Source of the DNA: an uncultured Eubacteriales bacterium
GTDB lineage: Bacteria; Bacillota; Clostridia; Oscillospirales; Oscillospiraceae
NCBI GenBank assembly: GCA_900540545.1
Contig: UQGJ01000060.1
Location: forward strand, 1-16,624
Length of the DNA: 16,624 nt
Direction: 5' to 3'
Positions 1 through 6,812 of the stretch are shown piece by piece. The notes beneath the pieces were generated by a model. It worked only from the letters and a program-made list of their open reading frames with translations, did no database searches and was not told the origin of the DNA. Numbering within the stretch: the stretch's first letter is position 1; every line of letters starts with the position of its first letter. Position numbers and translations under genes: made by a program.

Positions 1-16
1 CCTGGTCCTTCTTTCC

Positions 17-68
17 GTCCCCTTTCTTCGAGAAGAAAGGGGACCCGCCGGAGGCCCCCTCGGGGGCC
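17..68. repeat. Tandem hairpins at left window edge
   Basis: Two perfect inverted repeats stand side by side: 17-29 with 32-44 (13 bp, GTCCCCTTTCTTC) and 53-59 with 62-68 (7 bp, GGCCCCC). No U-tract follows on the + strand. They could be a terminator for a gene upstream of the window, or part of a dispersed intergenic element, because a similar cluster with a related end sequence closes the window at 16551-16624. The first 103 bases contain no gene. Confidence 0.6.
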
Positions 69-103
69 CCCCAATTCTCCACCACGAAAGGAGCTGATTC
101 CCC

Positions 104-1414
104 ATGGCCAGCTACATCCCCGCCACCCCCTCTGAGCGCCAATCCATGCTCTCCGCCATCGGCTGCCAGAGCATCGACGACCTCTACGCCCAGGTCCCCG
201 CGGACATGAAGCTCACCCGCCTGGACCTGCCCGAGGGCAAGTCCGAGCTGGAGGTCCGCCGCATCCTGGAGGGCCTCGCCTCCAAGAACACCGTGTTCCC
301 CTCGGTGTTCCGGGGCGCGGGGGCCTATAAGCACTACATCCCCTCCATCGTCAAATCCGTCACCTCCAAGGAGACCTTCCTCACCGCCTACACCCCCTAT
401 CAGGCCGAGATCTCCCAGGGCGTCCTCCAGTCCATCTTCGAGTACCAGACCATGATCTGCGCCCTCACCGGCATGGACGTGTCCAACGCCTCCCTCTATG
501 ACGGGGCATCCGCCGCCGCCGAGGCCGTGGCCATGTGCCGGGACCGCAAGCGCGCCACCGTCCTGGTCTCCGCCGCCGCCCATCCCATGGTCCGCCGGAC
601 CATCGAGACCTACTGCTTCGGCAGCGGCATGGAGGTCAAAACCGTCCCCATGAAGAACGGCTTCACCGACGCCGACGCCCTGACCGCCCTCCTGGACGAC
701 TCCGTGGCCTGCGTCTACCTCCAGCAGCCCAACTACTACGGCCGCATCGAGCCCGCCGACAGGCTGGGCGAGGCCGTCCACGCCGCCGGGGCCAAGTACG
801 TCATGGGGGTCAACCCCATCGCCATGGCCGTCCTCAAGACCCCCGCCGAGTGCGGGGCCGACGTGGCCGTGGGCGAGGGCCAGCCCCTGGGTATGCCCCT
901 CAGCTTCGGTGGCCCCTACCTGGGCTTTATGGCCTGTACCGACGCCATGAAGCGCCAGCTCCCCGGCCGCATCGTGGGCCAGACCACCGACCATGACGGC
1001 AACCGGGCTTTCGTCCTCACCCTCCAGGCCCGGGAGCAGCACATCCGCCGGGAGAAGGCGTCCTCCAACGTCTGCTCCAACCAGGCCCTGTGCGCCATGA
1101 CCGCCGCCGTCTATCTGGCCGCCATGGGCCCGGACGGCCTGCGCCAGGTGGCCGAGCAGTGTATGGCGAAGGCCCGGTACGCCGCCGAGCGCATCTGCTC
1201 GGTCCCCGGCTTCGACATGGTCTATCCCGGCCCCTACTTCCACGAGTTCGTCACCACTTGCCCCTGTAAGCCGGAAAAGCTGCTGGACGGCCTGGCCCTC
1301 CGGGGCATCCTGGGCGGCCTGCCCGTGGAGAACGGCATCCTCTGGTGCGCCACCGAGCTGAACACGAAGGACGAGATAGACGCGCTGGAAGCGGCCATCA
1401 GGGAGGTGTGCTGA
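104..1414 (+). CDS. gcvPA: Glycine dehydrogenase (decarboxylating) subunit 1
   Basis: This is the alpha subunit of the split P-protein of the glycine cleavage system. With GcvPB and PLP it decarboxylates glycine and passes the aminomethyl group to lipoyl-GcvH in the cytoplasm. The 436 residues match the usual length of the N-terminal half of P-protein. The N-terminus YIPATPSERQSML, the stretch ending in FLTAYTPYQAEISQG (about residues 90-107), SLYDGASAAAEA (about 128-139) and LQAREQHIRREKASSNVCSN (about 306-325) are family hallmarks. The start at 104 follows AAAGGAG at 87-93. The TGA stop at 1412-1414 lies one base before the gcvPB start, so the two are translationally coupled. gcvT and gcvH usually precede this gene and would lie outside the window. 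Confidence 0.97.
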   Translation: MASYIPATPSERQSMLSAIGCQSIDDLYAQVPADMKLTRLDLPEGKSELEVRRILEGLASKNTVFPSVFRGAGAYKHYIPSIVKSVTSKETFLTAYTPYQAEISQGVLQSIFEYQTMICALTGMDVSNASLYDGASAAAEAVAMCRDRKRATVLVSAAAHPMVRRTIETYCFGSGMEVKTVPMKNGFTDADALTALLDDSVACVYLQQPNYYGRIEPADRLGEAVHAAGAKYVMGVNPIAMAVLKTPAECGADVAVGEGQPLGMPLSFGGPYLGFMACTDAMKRQLPGRIVGQTTDHDGNRAFVLTLQAREQHIRREKASSNVCSNQALCAMTAAVYLAAMGPDGLRQVAEQCMAKARYAAERICSVPGFDMVYPGPYFHEFVTTCPCKPEKLLDGLALRGILGGLPVENGILWCATELNTKDEIDALEAAIREVC

Positions 1415-1415
1415 G

Positions 1416-2849
1416 ATGGAGTTACTATTTGAGAAGAGCAGAACGGGCCGCAAGTGCGGCCTGCTGCCCCCCCTGGACGTGCCGGAGGTCCACCTGATGG
1501 AGGACGTGAAGCGCAAAACGCCCCTCCCCCTGCCCGAGCTGGCCGAGGTGGACCTGTCCCGCCACTACTCCGAGCTGGAGCGCCGCTCCCACGGGGTCAA
1601 CAACGGCTTCTACCCCCTGGGCTCCTGCACCATGAAGTATAACCCCCGCATCAACGAGGAGACCGCCGCCCTGCCAGGCTTCGCCGGGGTCCACCCCAGC
1701 CAGGGCCAGGAGACCACCCAGGGCTGCCTGGAGGTCCTCTATCTGGCCGAGGACCTGCTGTGCGAGATCACCGGCATGGACGCCATGACCTTCCAGCCCG
1801 CCGCCGGGGCCCACGGCGAGTTCACCGCCCTGCTCATGGTGAAGAAGTACCACCAGGACCGGGGGGACGCCGCCCGGACCAAGATCATCGTCCCCGACTC
1901 CGCCCACGGCACCAACCCGGCCTCCGCCGCCATGTGCGGCTTCACCGTGGTCAACGTGCCCTCCAACCCCCAGGGCGGGGTGGACCTGGATGCCCTCCGG
2001 GCCGCCGTTGGCCCCGATACCGCCGGCCTCATGCTCACCAACCCCAACACCCTGGGTATCTTCGACCCCAATATCCTGGAGATCACCACCATCATCCACG
2101 ACGCGGGGGGCCTGTGCTACTACGACGGGGCCAACCTCAACGCCGTCATGGGCGTGGTCCGCCCCGGCGACATGGGCTTCGATTTGGTCCACCTGAACCT
2201 GCACAAGACCTTCTCCACCCCCCACGGCGGCGGCGGCCCCGGCTCCGGTCCCGTGGGCTGCAAGGCGTTTTTGCAGGATTTCCTCCCCCTGTACCATGTG
2301 GCGGAGGGGGCCGACGGACTGGAGTTCCAGGCCCCCGCCAAATCCATCGGCAGCGTGAAGGAGTTCTACGGCAACTTCGCCGTGGTGGTCCGGGCTTTGA
2401 CCTATATCCTCACCCTGGGGTCCGACGGCATCACCGCCGCCGCCCAGGGGGCCGTCCTCAACGCCAACTACATGCGGGATATGCTCAAGGGCGCCTATGA
2501 CGTGGCCTACGGCGACGCCCCCTGTATGCACGAATTCGTCCTCACTTTGGCGAATCTCAAGAAAGAAAAAGGGGTCACCGCCATGGACGTGGCCAAGGCC
2601 CTGCTGGACGACGGCATCCACCCGCCCACCATGTACTTCCCCCTCATCGTGGAGGAGGCCCTTATGGCCGAGCCCACCGAGACCGAGTCCCGGGAGACCC
2701 TGGACCACGCCGTGGAGGTCCTGAAGGCCATCCGCGCCAAAGCCGATACCGACCCGGAGTCCCTCCACACCGCCCCCCATAAGACCCCCATCACCCGTCC
2801 CGACGAGGTCACCGCCGCCCGCCACCCCATCCTCCGCTACCAGTTCTGA
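1416..2849 (+). CDS. gcvPB: Glycine dehydrogenase (decarboxylating) subunit 2
   Basis: This is the PLP-bearing subunit of the split P-protein, the partner of GcvPA. The PLP lysine is seen as Lys264 in LNLHKTFSTPHGGGGPG, the diagnostic glycine-rich motif of this family. Other hallmarks are GFYPLGSCTMKYNPR (about residues 64-78), HPSQGQE, and SAHGTNPASAAM (about 162-173). The 477 residues are normal for the family. Its ribosome binding site (GGGAGG, 1401-1406) lies inside the end of gcvPA, and the ATG at 1416 comes one base after the gcvPA stop, so tight coupling and a fixed subunit ratio are likely. An antisense reading frame across almost the whole gene is a codon-bias shadow. Confidence 0.97.
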   Translation: MELLFEKSRTGRKCGLLPPLDVPEVHLMEDVKRKTPLPLPELAEVDLSRHYSELERRSHGVNNGFYPLGSCTMKYNPRINEETAALPGFAGVHPSQGQETTQGCLEVLYLAEDLLCEITGMDAMTFQPAAGAHGEFTALLMVKKYHQDRGDAARTKIIVPDSAHGTNPASAAMCGFTVVNVPSNPQGGVDLDALRAAVGPDTAGLMLTNPNTLGIFDPNILEITTIIHDAGGLCYYDGANLNAVMGVVRPGDMGFDLVHLNLHKTFSTPHGGGGPGSGPVGCKAFLQDFLPLYHVAEGADGLEFQAPAKSIGSVKEFYGNFAVVVRALTYILTLGSDGITAAAQGAVLNANYMRDMLKGAYDVAYGDAPCMHEFVLTLANLKKEKGVTAMDVAKALLDDGIHPPTMYFPLIVEEALMAEPTETESRETLDHAVEVLKAIRAKADTDPESLHTAPHKTPITRPDEVTAARHPILRYQF

Positions 2850-2867
2850 TTCCGAAAGGACCTGTGG

Positions 2868-2889
2868 GGACCGCCGCCCTCGGCGGTCC
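2868..2889 (+). terminator. Hairpin after gcvPB
   Basis: A perfect 9-bp GC stem (GGACCGCCG, 2868-2876, with 2881-2889) and a CCCT loop begin 18 bases after the gcvPB stop. An alternative pairing of AGGACC (2858-2863) with GGTCCT (2885-2890) exists. No U-tract follows, so this may be a weak or attenuating terminator, or an mRNA-stabilising 3' structure that tunes lpdA expression relative to gcvPAB. Confidence 0.45.
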
Positions 2890-2890
2890 T

Positions 2891-2971
2891 ATCCCCCGTC
2901 CCCGTCCCGCCCCCCATCTGTCATTGCGAACCAGTCCGCAGACTGGTGTGGCAATCCGCATCCCCCGTCCC
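2891..2971. repeat. REP-like palindrome with flanking direct repeats
   Basis: A compound palindrome runs from 2923 to 2955: outer ATTGC/GCAAT (2923-2927 with 2951-2955), an internal loop, then inner ACCAGTC/GACTGGT (2930-2936 with 2941-2947) around CGCA. The outline 'tcattgcga...gtggcaatc' resembles dispersed palindromic elements I recall from many bacterial genomes. It is bracketed by two copies of ATCCCCCGTCCC (2891-2902 and 2960-2971), which could be a target duplication or part of the element. It separates gcvPB from lpdA and contains no gene. Confidence 0.6.
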
Positions 2972-3015
2972 GCCCCGTGGGCGTCATTCTGCATTACCCT
3001 CATGGAGGTTATCTC

Positions 3016-4398
3016 ATGTACGACCTAATCATCATCGGCGGCGGCCCCGGCGGCTACGTGGCCGCCATCCGCGCCGCCCAGCTCGGCCTGCACACCGCCC
3101 TTGTCGAGCGGGACAAAGTGGGGGGGACCTGCCTGAACCGTGGATGTATCCCCACCAAAACCCTGCTCCACACCGCAAAACTGTTCCATTTGGTACAGAA
3201 TTCGGATGTCTTCGGACTCCACGTATCCGGCGTGACCCTAGAGCCGCAAGGAATAGAGGCCAGAAAGGCCGAAGTGGTGGAGACCCTCCGAACCGGCGTC
3301 CAAAACCTTCTGAAGGGCAACAAGGTGGAGATGTTCTCCGCCGCCGCCGCCATCGAGGCCCCCGGCAGGGTCCGGGTGGGGGAGGAGGTCCTGGAGACCA
3401 AACGCATCCTCATCGCCACCGGCGCCCGCCCCGCCCTGCCCCCCATCCCCGGCCTGGACCAGGACGGCGTGGTCACCAGCGACCACCTGCTGGACGGCCC
3501 CTTCCCCCTGTACCCCAGCCTCACCATCATCGGCGGCGGCGTCATCGGCATGGAGTTTGCCAGCCTCTACGCCGCCCTGGGCTGCCAGGTCACGGTGATC
3601 GAGGCCCTGGACCGCATCCTGCCCACCCTGGACAAGGAGCTGGCCCAAAACCTGTCCATGTCCCTGAAAAAGCAGGGCGTGACCATCCACACCGCCGCGA
3701 AGGTGGAGCGGGTGGATCGGACAGGGGAGGGCATGACCTGCACCTTCACCGCCAAGGACAAGACCGACTCTGTCACCGCCGCCGCCGTTCTGGTGGCCAC
3801 CGGCCGCCGCCCCAATACCGACGGCCTCTGCGCCCCCGGCCTGGACCTGGGGCTGGTGAAGGGGGCCATCCCGGTGGACGGGAACTTCGAGACCGCCATC
3901 CCCGGCATCTATGCCATTGGCGACGTGGTGGCGGGGAATATCCAACTGGCCCACGTGGCCTCCGCCCAGGGCATCAACGCCGTGAGCCTCATGGCGGGGG
4001 AGCGGCCCCCCATGGATTTGAACACCGTCCCCTCCTGCGTCTACACCAGCCCGGAGATCGCCTGCGTGGGCCTCACCGAGGCCGCCGCCAAGGAGGCGGG
4101 TATCCCGGTGAGAACAGGGAAGTACCTGATGACCGGCAACGGCCGGAGCATCATCGCCGGAGCGGGCCGGGGCTATATCAAGGTCCTGGCCCACGCCGAC
4201 ACCGGCGTAGTCCTGGGCGCCCAGCTCCTGTGCGAGCGGGCCACGGACCTGGTGGCCGAGTTCACTCTCGCCGTCTCTGAGGGCAAGACCCTGGAGCAGC
4301 TTTCGGCGGTCATCCACCCCCACCCCACCTTCTCCGAGGGCGCCGCCGAGGCCGTGGAAGCCGCCCTGGGAAAAGCCATCCACCAGCTCAACCGGTAA
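3016..4398 (+). CDS. lpdA: Dihydrolipoyl dehydrogenase (glycine cleavage L-protein)
   Basis: This FAD enzyme reoxidises the dihydrolipoyl arm of GcvH with NAD+. The N-terminal FAD-binding motif is IIIGGGPGGYVAA (residues 5-17). The redox-active disulfide is Cys39/Cys44 in GGTCLNRGCIPTK. A second dinucleotide fold, TIIGGGVIGMEFA, starts near residue 172, and the C-terminal active-site loop HPHPTFSE lies near residue 434. I chose the ATG at 3016 because GGAGG lies at 3004-3008 and the FAD motif begins immediately. An in-frame ATG at 2977 would add 13 atypical residues. The resulting 460 residues are normal for the family, and the N-terminal lipoyl domain found in some clostridial homologues is absent. 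Its place after gcvPAB points to glycine cleavage rather than a 2-oxoacid dehydrogenase complex. Confidence 0.95.
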   Translation: MYDLIIIGGGPGGYVAAIRAAQLGLHTALVERDKVGGTCLNRGCIPTKTLLHTAKLFHLVQNSDVFGLHVSGVTLEPQGIEARKAEVVETLRTGVQNLLKGNKVEMFSAAAAIEAPGRVRVGEEVLETKRILIATGARPALPPIPGLDQDGVVTSDHLLDGPFPLYPSLTIIGGGVIGMEFASLYAALGCQVTVIEALDRILPTLDKELAQNLSMSLKKQGVTIHTAAKVERVDRTGEGMTCTFTAKDKTDSVTAAAVLVATGRRPNTDGLCAPGLDLGLVKGAIPVDGNFETAIPGIYAIGDVVAGNIQLAHVASAQGINAVSLMAGERPPMDLNTVPSCVYTSPEIACVGLTEAAAKEAGIPVRTGKYLMTGNGRSIIAGAGRGYIKVLAHADTGVVLGAQLLCERATDLVAEFTLAVSEGKTLEQLSAVIHPHPTFSEGAAEAVEAALGKAIHQLNR

Positions 4399-4402
4399 AA
4401 CG

Positions 4403-4446
4403 ACGACAGAGGGCCGCGCACCGTCAGGTGCGCGGCCCTCTGTCGT
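4403..4446. terminator. Bidirectional terminator, 20-bp stem
   Basis: A perfect 20-bp inverted repeat (4403-4422 with 4427-4446, loop GTCA) lies between the convergent stops of lpdA (4398) and the dehydratase gene (4466). U-tracts are short on both sides (TTTT on the - strand side, essentially none on the + side), so stem strength would do most of the work. The central CCGCGCACC/GGTGCGCGG core recurs in the other convergent terminator at 11941-11976. Confidence 0.85.
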
Positions 4447-4465
4447 TGGGAGGGGGGGAAAATGG

Positions 4466-5665
4466 TTACTGGCAGGTATAGACGTTGACGGCCTCGTCCA
4501 GGGCCTTTTGGGACAGCTCCTGGCCGATGCCGGGGCGGTCGGGCACGTCGTAAGCGCCGCCCACGGGCTTGATGTCCTCGTATTTGCCCAGCTCCCGCAT
4601 GTCCTGCTTGATGGCCCCTTCGTGGACCTCGTGGATGAGGAAGTTGGGGATGACCGCCTCCACCTGGAGGCTGGCAGCGGTGGCGATGGGGCCGCCGCAG
4701 ATGTGCAGCTGCACCGCCGCGTCGTAGATGTTGGCCATGTCGCAGATTTTCTTGGTCTCGGAGATGCCGCCGCAGATGGTGAGGTCGGGCTGGATGACCT
4801 GGAGGACGTGCTTCTCCAGATACTCCCGGAAGCCCCAGCGGGTGTAGATGCGCTCGCCGCTGGCCAGGGCCACCCGGGGCAGAGCCCGGTGGATCTCCAG
4901 CATGTTGTCCACGTTGAGGGGGTTGCAGGGCTCCTCGTAATAGTAGATGCCCAGGGGCTCCAGGCGCTCGCCCAGCTGGATGCCGGTGTTCAGGTCGGGG
5001 TAGGAGTGGGTCTCGATGATGATGTCCAGGTCCTTGCCCCCCGCCTGGCGCATGGCCTCGGTGCGCCGGTAGCAGGTGTCCAGCATCTTCTCGCTGAGCT
5101 TGCCCCGCATCTTCCAGTTGGGGTTGGTGGCCTCTCTGGCCCACTTCCCATCGTCGGTGACCCCCATGGGGTCCACCTTGATGGCGTCGTAGCCCTCCGC
5201 CAGGGCGCTTTCGGTGGCCCGGGCGTAGTCGGGGGGGTCGGTGAGGAAGAGGTGGTCGGGCCCCCAGCCGAACTGGAGCTGGCTGGCGTAGGCCCTGATC
5301 TTGTCGTTGGTCTTGCCCCCCAAGAGCTGGTAGACGGGCACGCCGTGGGCCTTGCCCATGATGTCCCACAGGGCGGTGTCGATGGCGCTCATGCCGGCGT
5401 TGATGACCGTGCCGCCGCCCAGGCCCCAGAAGGTGGTGCGGAAGATGGTCTCCCAGATGAGCTCCGGCTTCAGGGGGTCCATGCCCACGATGAGCTCGCC
5501 GAAGTCCCGGGCGATGCCCACGCCGGCATAGTGGGCCTTGCCGTAGGAGAGGCCCACCTCGCCATAGCCATAGATGTCCTTGTGGTCGGTGTTGATGCGC
5601 ACGCAGATGACCTTGCCCATGACGTTGGGCTTACACTCGATCACGTCCACGCTGGTGATTTTCAT
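4466..5665 (-). CDS. Enolase-superfamily acid-sugar dehydratase (mandelate racemase/GalD-like)
   Basis: This 399-residue protein has the N-terminal capping domain and C-terminal barrel of the mandelate racemase/muconate lactonising subgroup. Candidate metal ligands are Glu218, Glu244 (in YYYEEP) and Glu271 (in ASGERIYT). Candidate catalytic residues are His220 (ETH motif) and the Asp294/His321 dyad (QPDLTICGG, VQLHICGGP). The spacing matches my recollection of D-galactonate dehydratase (Asp183, His185, Glu209, Glu235, Asp258, His285), except that the first ligand is Glu rather than Asp. I infer dehydration of an aldonic or related acid to a 2-keto-3-deoxy acid; the substrate is unknown. The start at 5665 is set by AAGGAG 10 bases upstream and by MKITSVDVIE, the typical N-terminus. 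An upstream in-frame ATG at 5752 would read through the operator. The gene is monocistronic, convergent to lpdA, and under a GntR-type operator. Confidence 0.88.
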   Translation of the reverse strand: MKITSVDVIECKPNVMGKVICVRINTDHKDIYGYGEVGLSYGKAHYAGVGIARDFGELIVGMDPLKPELIWETIFRTTFWGLGGGTVINAGMSAIDTALWDIMGKAHGVPVYQLLGGKTNDKIRAYASQLQFGWGPDHLFLTDPPDYARATESALAEGYDAIKVDPMGVTDDGKWAREATNPNWKMRGKLSEKMLDTCYRRTEAMRQAGGKDLDIIIETHSYPDLNTGIQLGERLEPLGIYYYEEPCNPLNVDNMLEIHRALPRVALASGERIYTRWGFREYLEKHVLQVIQPDLTICGGISETKKICDMANIYDAAVQLHICGGPIATAASLQVEAVIPNFLIHEVHEGAIKQDMRELGKYEDIKPVGGAYDVPDRPGIGQELSQKALDEAVNVYTCQ

Positions 5666-5727
5666 ACAGTACACGCTCCTTATCTCTTTAACAGGAGGGA
5701 CAGGAAGAATGACCTGTATGTGTGCTA

Positions 5728-5742
5728 GCTTGTTATACAAGC
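5728..5742 (-). promoter_or_regulatory. FadR/GntR-type operator upstream of the dehydratase gene
   Basis: On the - strand the site reads GCTTGTATAACAAGC, an inverted repeat that fits the FadR-subfamily consensus tnGTnnnACna. It directly abuts the -10 box (5743-5748) and covers the predicted transcription start near 5736, a repressing position. The same core occurs at 6545-6555 and 6719-6729. Confidence 0.8.
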
Positions 5743-5771
5743 ATACTAACAAATTTTCCGCCCCCTGTCAA
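5743..5771 (-). promoter_or_regulatory. Promoter of the dehydratase gene
   Basis: Read on the - strand: TTGACA (5771-5766, perfect -35), a 17-base spacer, then TAGTAT (5748-5743, -10) preceded by TGT, an extended -10 feature. The -35 box lies in the loop of the gntR terminator hairpin. The predicted start is near 5736, giving a leader of about 70 bases. Confidence 0.75.
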
Positions 5772-5788
5772 GAGGGGGCGGAAAATTT
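5751..5788 (-). terminator. Intrinsic terminator of the GntR-type regulator gene
   Basis: A 16-bp stem (5751-5766 with 5773-5788, GC core CCGCCCCC/GGGGGCGG, outer A/T pairs) lies 21 bases after the regulator's stop on the - strand. The A-rich side and terminal T-run give a classic intrinsic terminator, largely symmetric. Its loop holds the -35 box of the next gene's promoter. Confidence 0.85.
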
Positions 5789-5809
5789 TTCGTATAGAGT
5801 CGAACAGGG

Positions 5810-6508
5810 TCACTTGGTATAGTAGCTGTGGGAGCGGGCGCGGGAGTCCATCATGGCGGCGATGAAGCGGTCCAGGTCCTTGGTGCGCAGGCTCTCCAGG
5901 ATTTCCCGGTGGTGCTCCAGCACCAGCTTGAAGCTGCCCGCCCGCTGGGTGGAACGCTGGACGTTCTCCCGGGTCACGTCGTCCAGAAGGGACTCCACCG
6001 CATCGTATATCTGATAGAGGAGGTTGTTCTTGCACAATTCGCAGACCCCGCGGTGGAACTGGACGTCGGCGGTATGGAAGGCGTCCAGGTCGTTGTTTTG
6101 GGCGGCCTGCTCCATGTCGGCGTCCAACTGTTCCAGCACGGCCAGGTCCCTGTCGTCGATGCCGTCCTCCAGGGCCAGGCGGACGCTGCCGATTTGAAGC
6201 ACATGGCGCAGGTCGTTGATCTCGTTGGGGTCCCGGCCCAGGAGCCGCAGACGGTAGAGCTCGGCGAAATAGGAGCGCAGGTTGAAGCTGCGCACGAAGG
6301 TGCCCTCGCCCACCCGGGTCTCGGTCAGGCCCATGGCGCAGCTGCGCTGGATGGCGCTGCGCAGGGACATGCGGCTGACCCCCAGGGAGGCGGAGAGCTC
6401 GGTCTCCGAGGGGAGCTTCTCTCCCGGCTTCCAGGTGCCCTTGACGATCTCCTCCTGGATATAGTCGAATATCTGGTCGGTGAGGCTGGACTTGACGATC
6501 TTCTTCAT
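5810..6508 (-). CDS. GntR-family transcriptional regulator, FadR (FCD) subfamily
   Basis: The 232-residue protein has an N-terminal winged helix (residues 5-75, with KLPSETELSASLGVSRMSLRSAI at 31-53, the GntR signature) and an all-helical FCD ligand domain (about 95-230). Candidate FCD metal or ligand residues are Asp148 and His152 (DVQFH), His199/His200 (LEHHREI) and His227. FCD regulators commonly bind sugar acids or other carboxylates and are usually relieved by them. The start at 6508 follows GGAG on the - strand, and an upstream in-frame ATG at 6577 would begin upstream of the operator. Operators matching this subfamily lie at its own promoter and at the promoters of the flanking dehydratase and dctP genes, so it is probably a local autoregulated repressor of the whole cluster. 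Confidence 0.92.
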   Translation of the reverse strand: MKKIVKSSLTDQIFDYIQEEIVKGTWKPGEKLPSETELSASLGVSRMSLRSAIQRSCAMGLTETRVGEGTFVRSFNLRSYFAELYRLRLLGRDPNEINDLRHVLQIGSVRLALEDGIDDRDLAVLEQLDADMEQAAQNNDLDAFHTADVQFHRGVCELCKNNLLYQIYDAVESLLDDVTRENVQRSTQRAGSFKLVLEHHREILESLRTKDLDRFIAAMMDSRARSHSYYTK

Positions 6509-6544
6509 GGCGGACAACTCCTTCACAGCCCAAGAACGGTCTAG

Positions 6545-6555
6545 TTGTATAACAA
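6545..6555. promoter_or_regulatory. FadR/GntR-type operator at the regulator's own promoter
   Basis: TTGTATAACAA matches tnGTnnnACna and is the same core as the other two sites. It lies just downstream of the predicted gntR start (about 6561 on the - strand), consistent with negative autoregulation. Confidence 0.7.
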
Positions 6556-6567
6556 ATCTACAACAGT

Positions 6568-6596
6568 ACCATATCACACTTTTGAAGGCGTGACAA
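6568..6596 (-). promoter_or_regulatory. Candidate promoter of the GntR-type regulator gene
   Basis: On the - strand TTGTCA (6596-6591) and TATGGT (6573-6568) are separated by 17 bases, and TGA precedes the -10 (extended form). Both boxes deviate from consensus, as would suit a regulator made at a low level. The predicted leader is about 50 bases. Confidence 0.5.
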
Positions 6597-6616
6597 GCAG
6601 AAGTTTGAAAAACTGG

Positions 6617-6628
6617 TGAACATGTTCA
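6617..6628. promoter_or_regulatory. 12-bp perfect palindrome, possible operator
   Basis: TGAACATGTTCA is a perfect palindrome in the AT-rich 304-base region between the divergent regulator and dctP genes. It sits about 60 bases upstream of the predicted gntR start and about 100 upstream of the predicted dctP start, positions where an activator or second regulator could bind. It fits neither the FadR consensus nor a CcpA cre box. Its function is unknown. Confidence 0.35.
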
Positions 6629-6687
6629 AAATTGGGGTTGAAAATTTGGACAAAACGGGGATTGTTGTCGAAGGGAGCGAAAAACAG

Positions 6688-6716
6688 TTGCAGGGCAAAA
6701 TGGAACGTGGTAATAT
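6688..6716 (+). promoter_or_regulatory. Candidate promoter of the dctP operon
   Basis: TTGCAG (6688-6693) and TAATAT (6711-6716) are separated by 17 bases. The -35 is poor, but the -10 and the sequence directly after it (GCTTGTATAACA) are nearly the same as at the dehydratase promoter, with identical spacing. The predicted start is near 6723, giving a leader of about 90 bases. Confidence 0.6.
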
Positions 6717-6731
6717 GCTTGTATAACAGGA
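6717..6731 (+). promoter_or_regulatory. FadR/GntR-type operator at the dctP promoter
   Basis: GCTTGTATAACAGGA shares 12 bases in a row (GCTTGTATAACA) with the dehydratase operator and abuts the -10 box in the same way. The right half-site is less perfect (CAGG in place of CAAG). The position over the predicted start indicates repression. Confidence 0.7.
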
Positions 6732-6812
6732 GGACAGGAATACAGACGTATGCCTGCACAAAACCAGCCGAAGCCATTCCAATCATTTCAGATATGGAGA
6801 AGGAGAAACAGT

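Noticed and set aside
1..103. Glycine riboswitch upstream of gcvPA
   Set aside because: The 103 bases hold only two simple hairpins; the paired-aptamer layout of a glycine riboswitch is not visible, and one could lie further upstream with gcvT outside the window.
1425..2825. Long antisense open frame opposite gcvPB
   Set aside because: Its Gly/Val/His-rich composition is typical of the complement of GC-biased codons; it has no recognisable domain and lies opposite a clear gcvPB.
4173..5369. 398-residue frame on the - strand overlapping lpdA and the dehydratase gene
   Set aside because: It is an Arg/Pro/His-rich out-of-frame shadow of the dehydratase that crosses the convergent terminator; no domain is seen.
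5666..5752. Earlier ATG for the dehydratase
   Set aside because: The extra residues would be read from the operator and predicted start site; the family normally begins at MKITSV.
6750..6812. Earlier ATG for dctP, or a leader peptide
   Set aside because: The AGGAGG upstream is 16 bases away and the added 21 residues would spoil the lipoprotein signal peptide; 6813 has ideal spacing.
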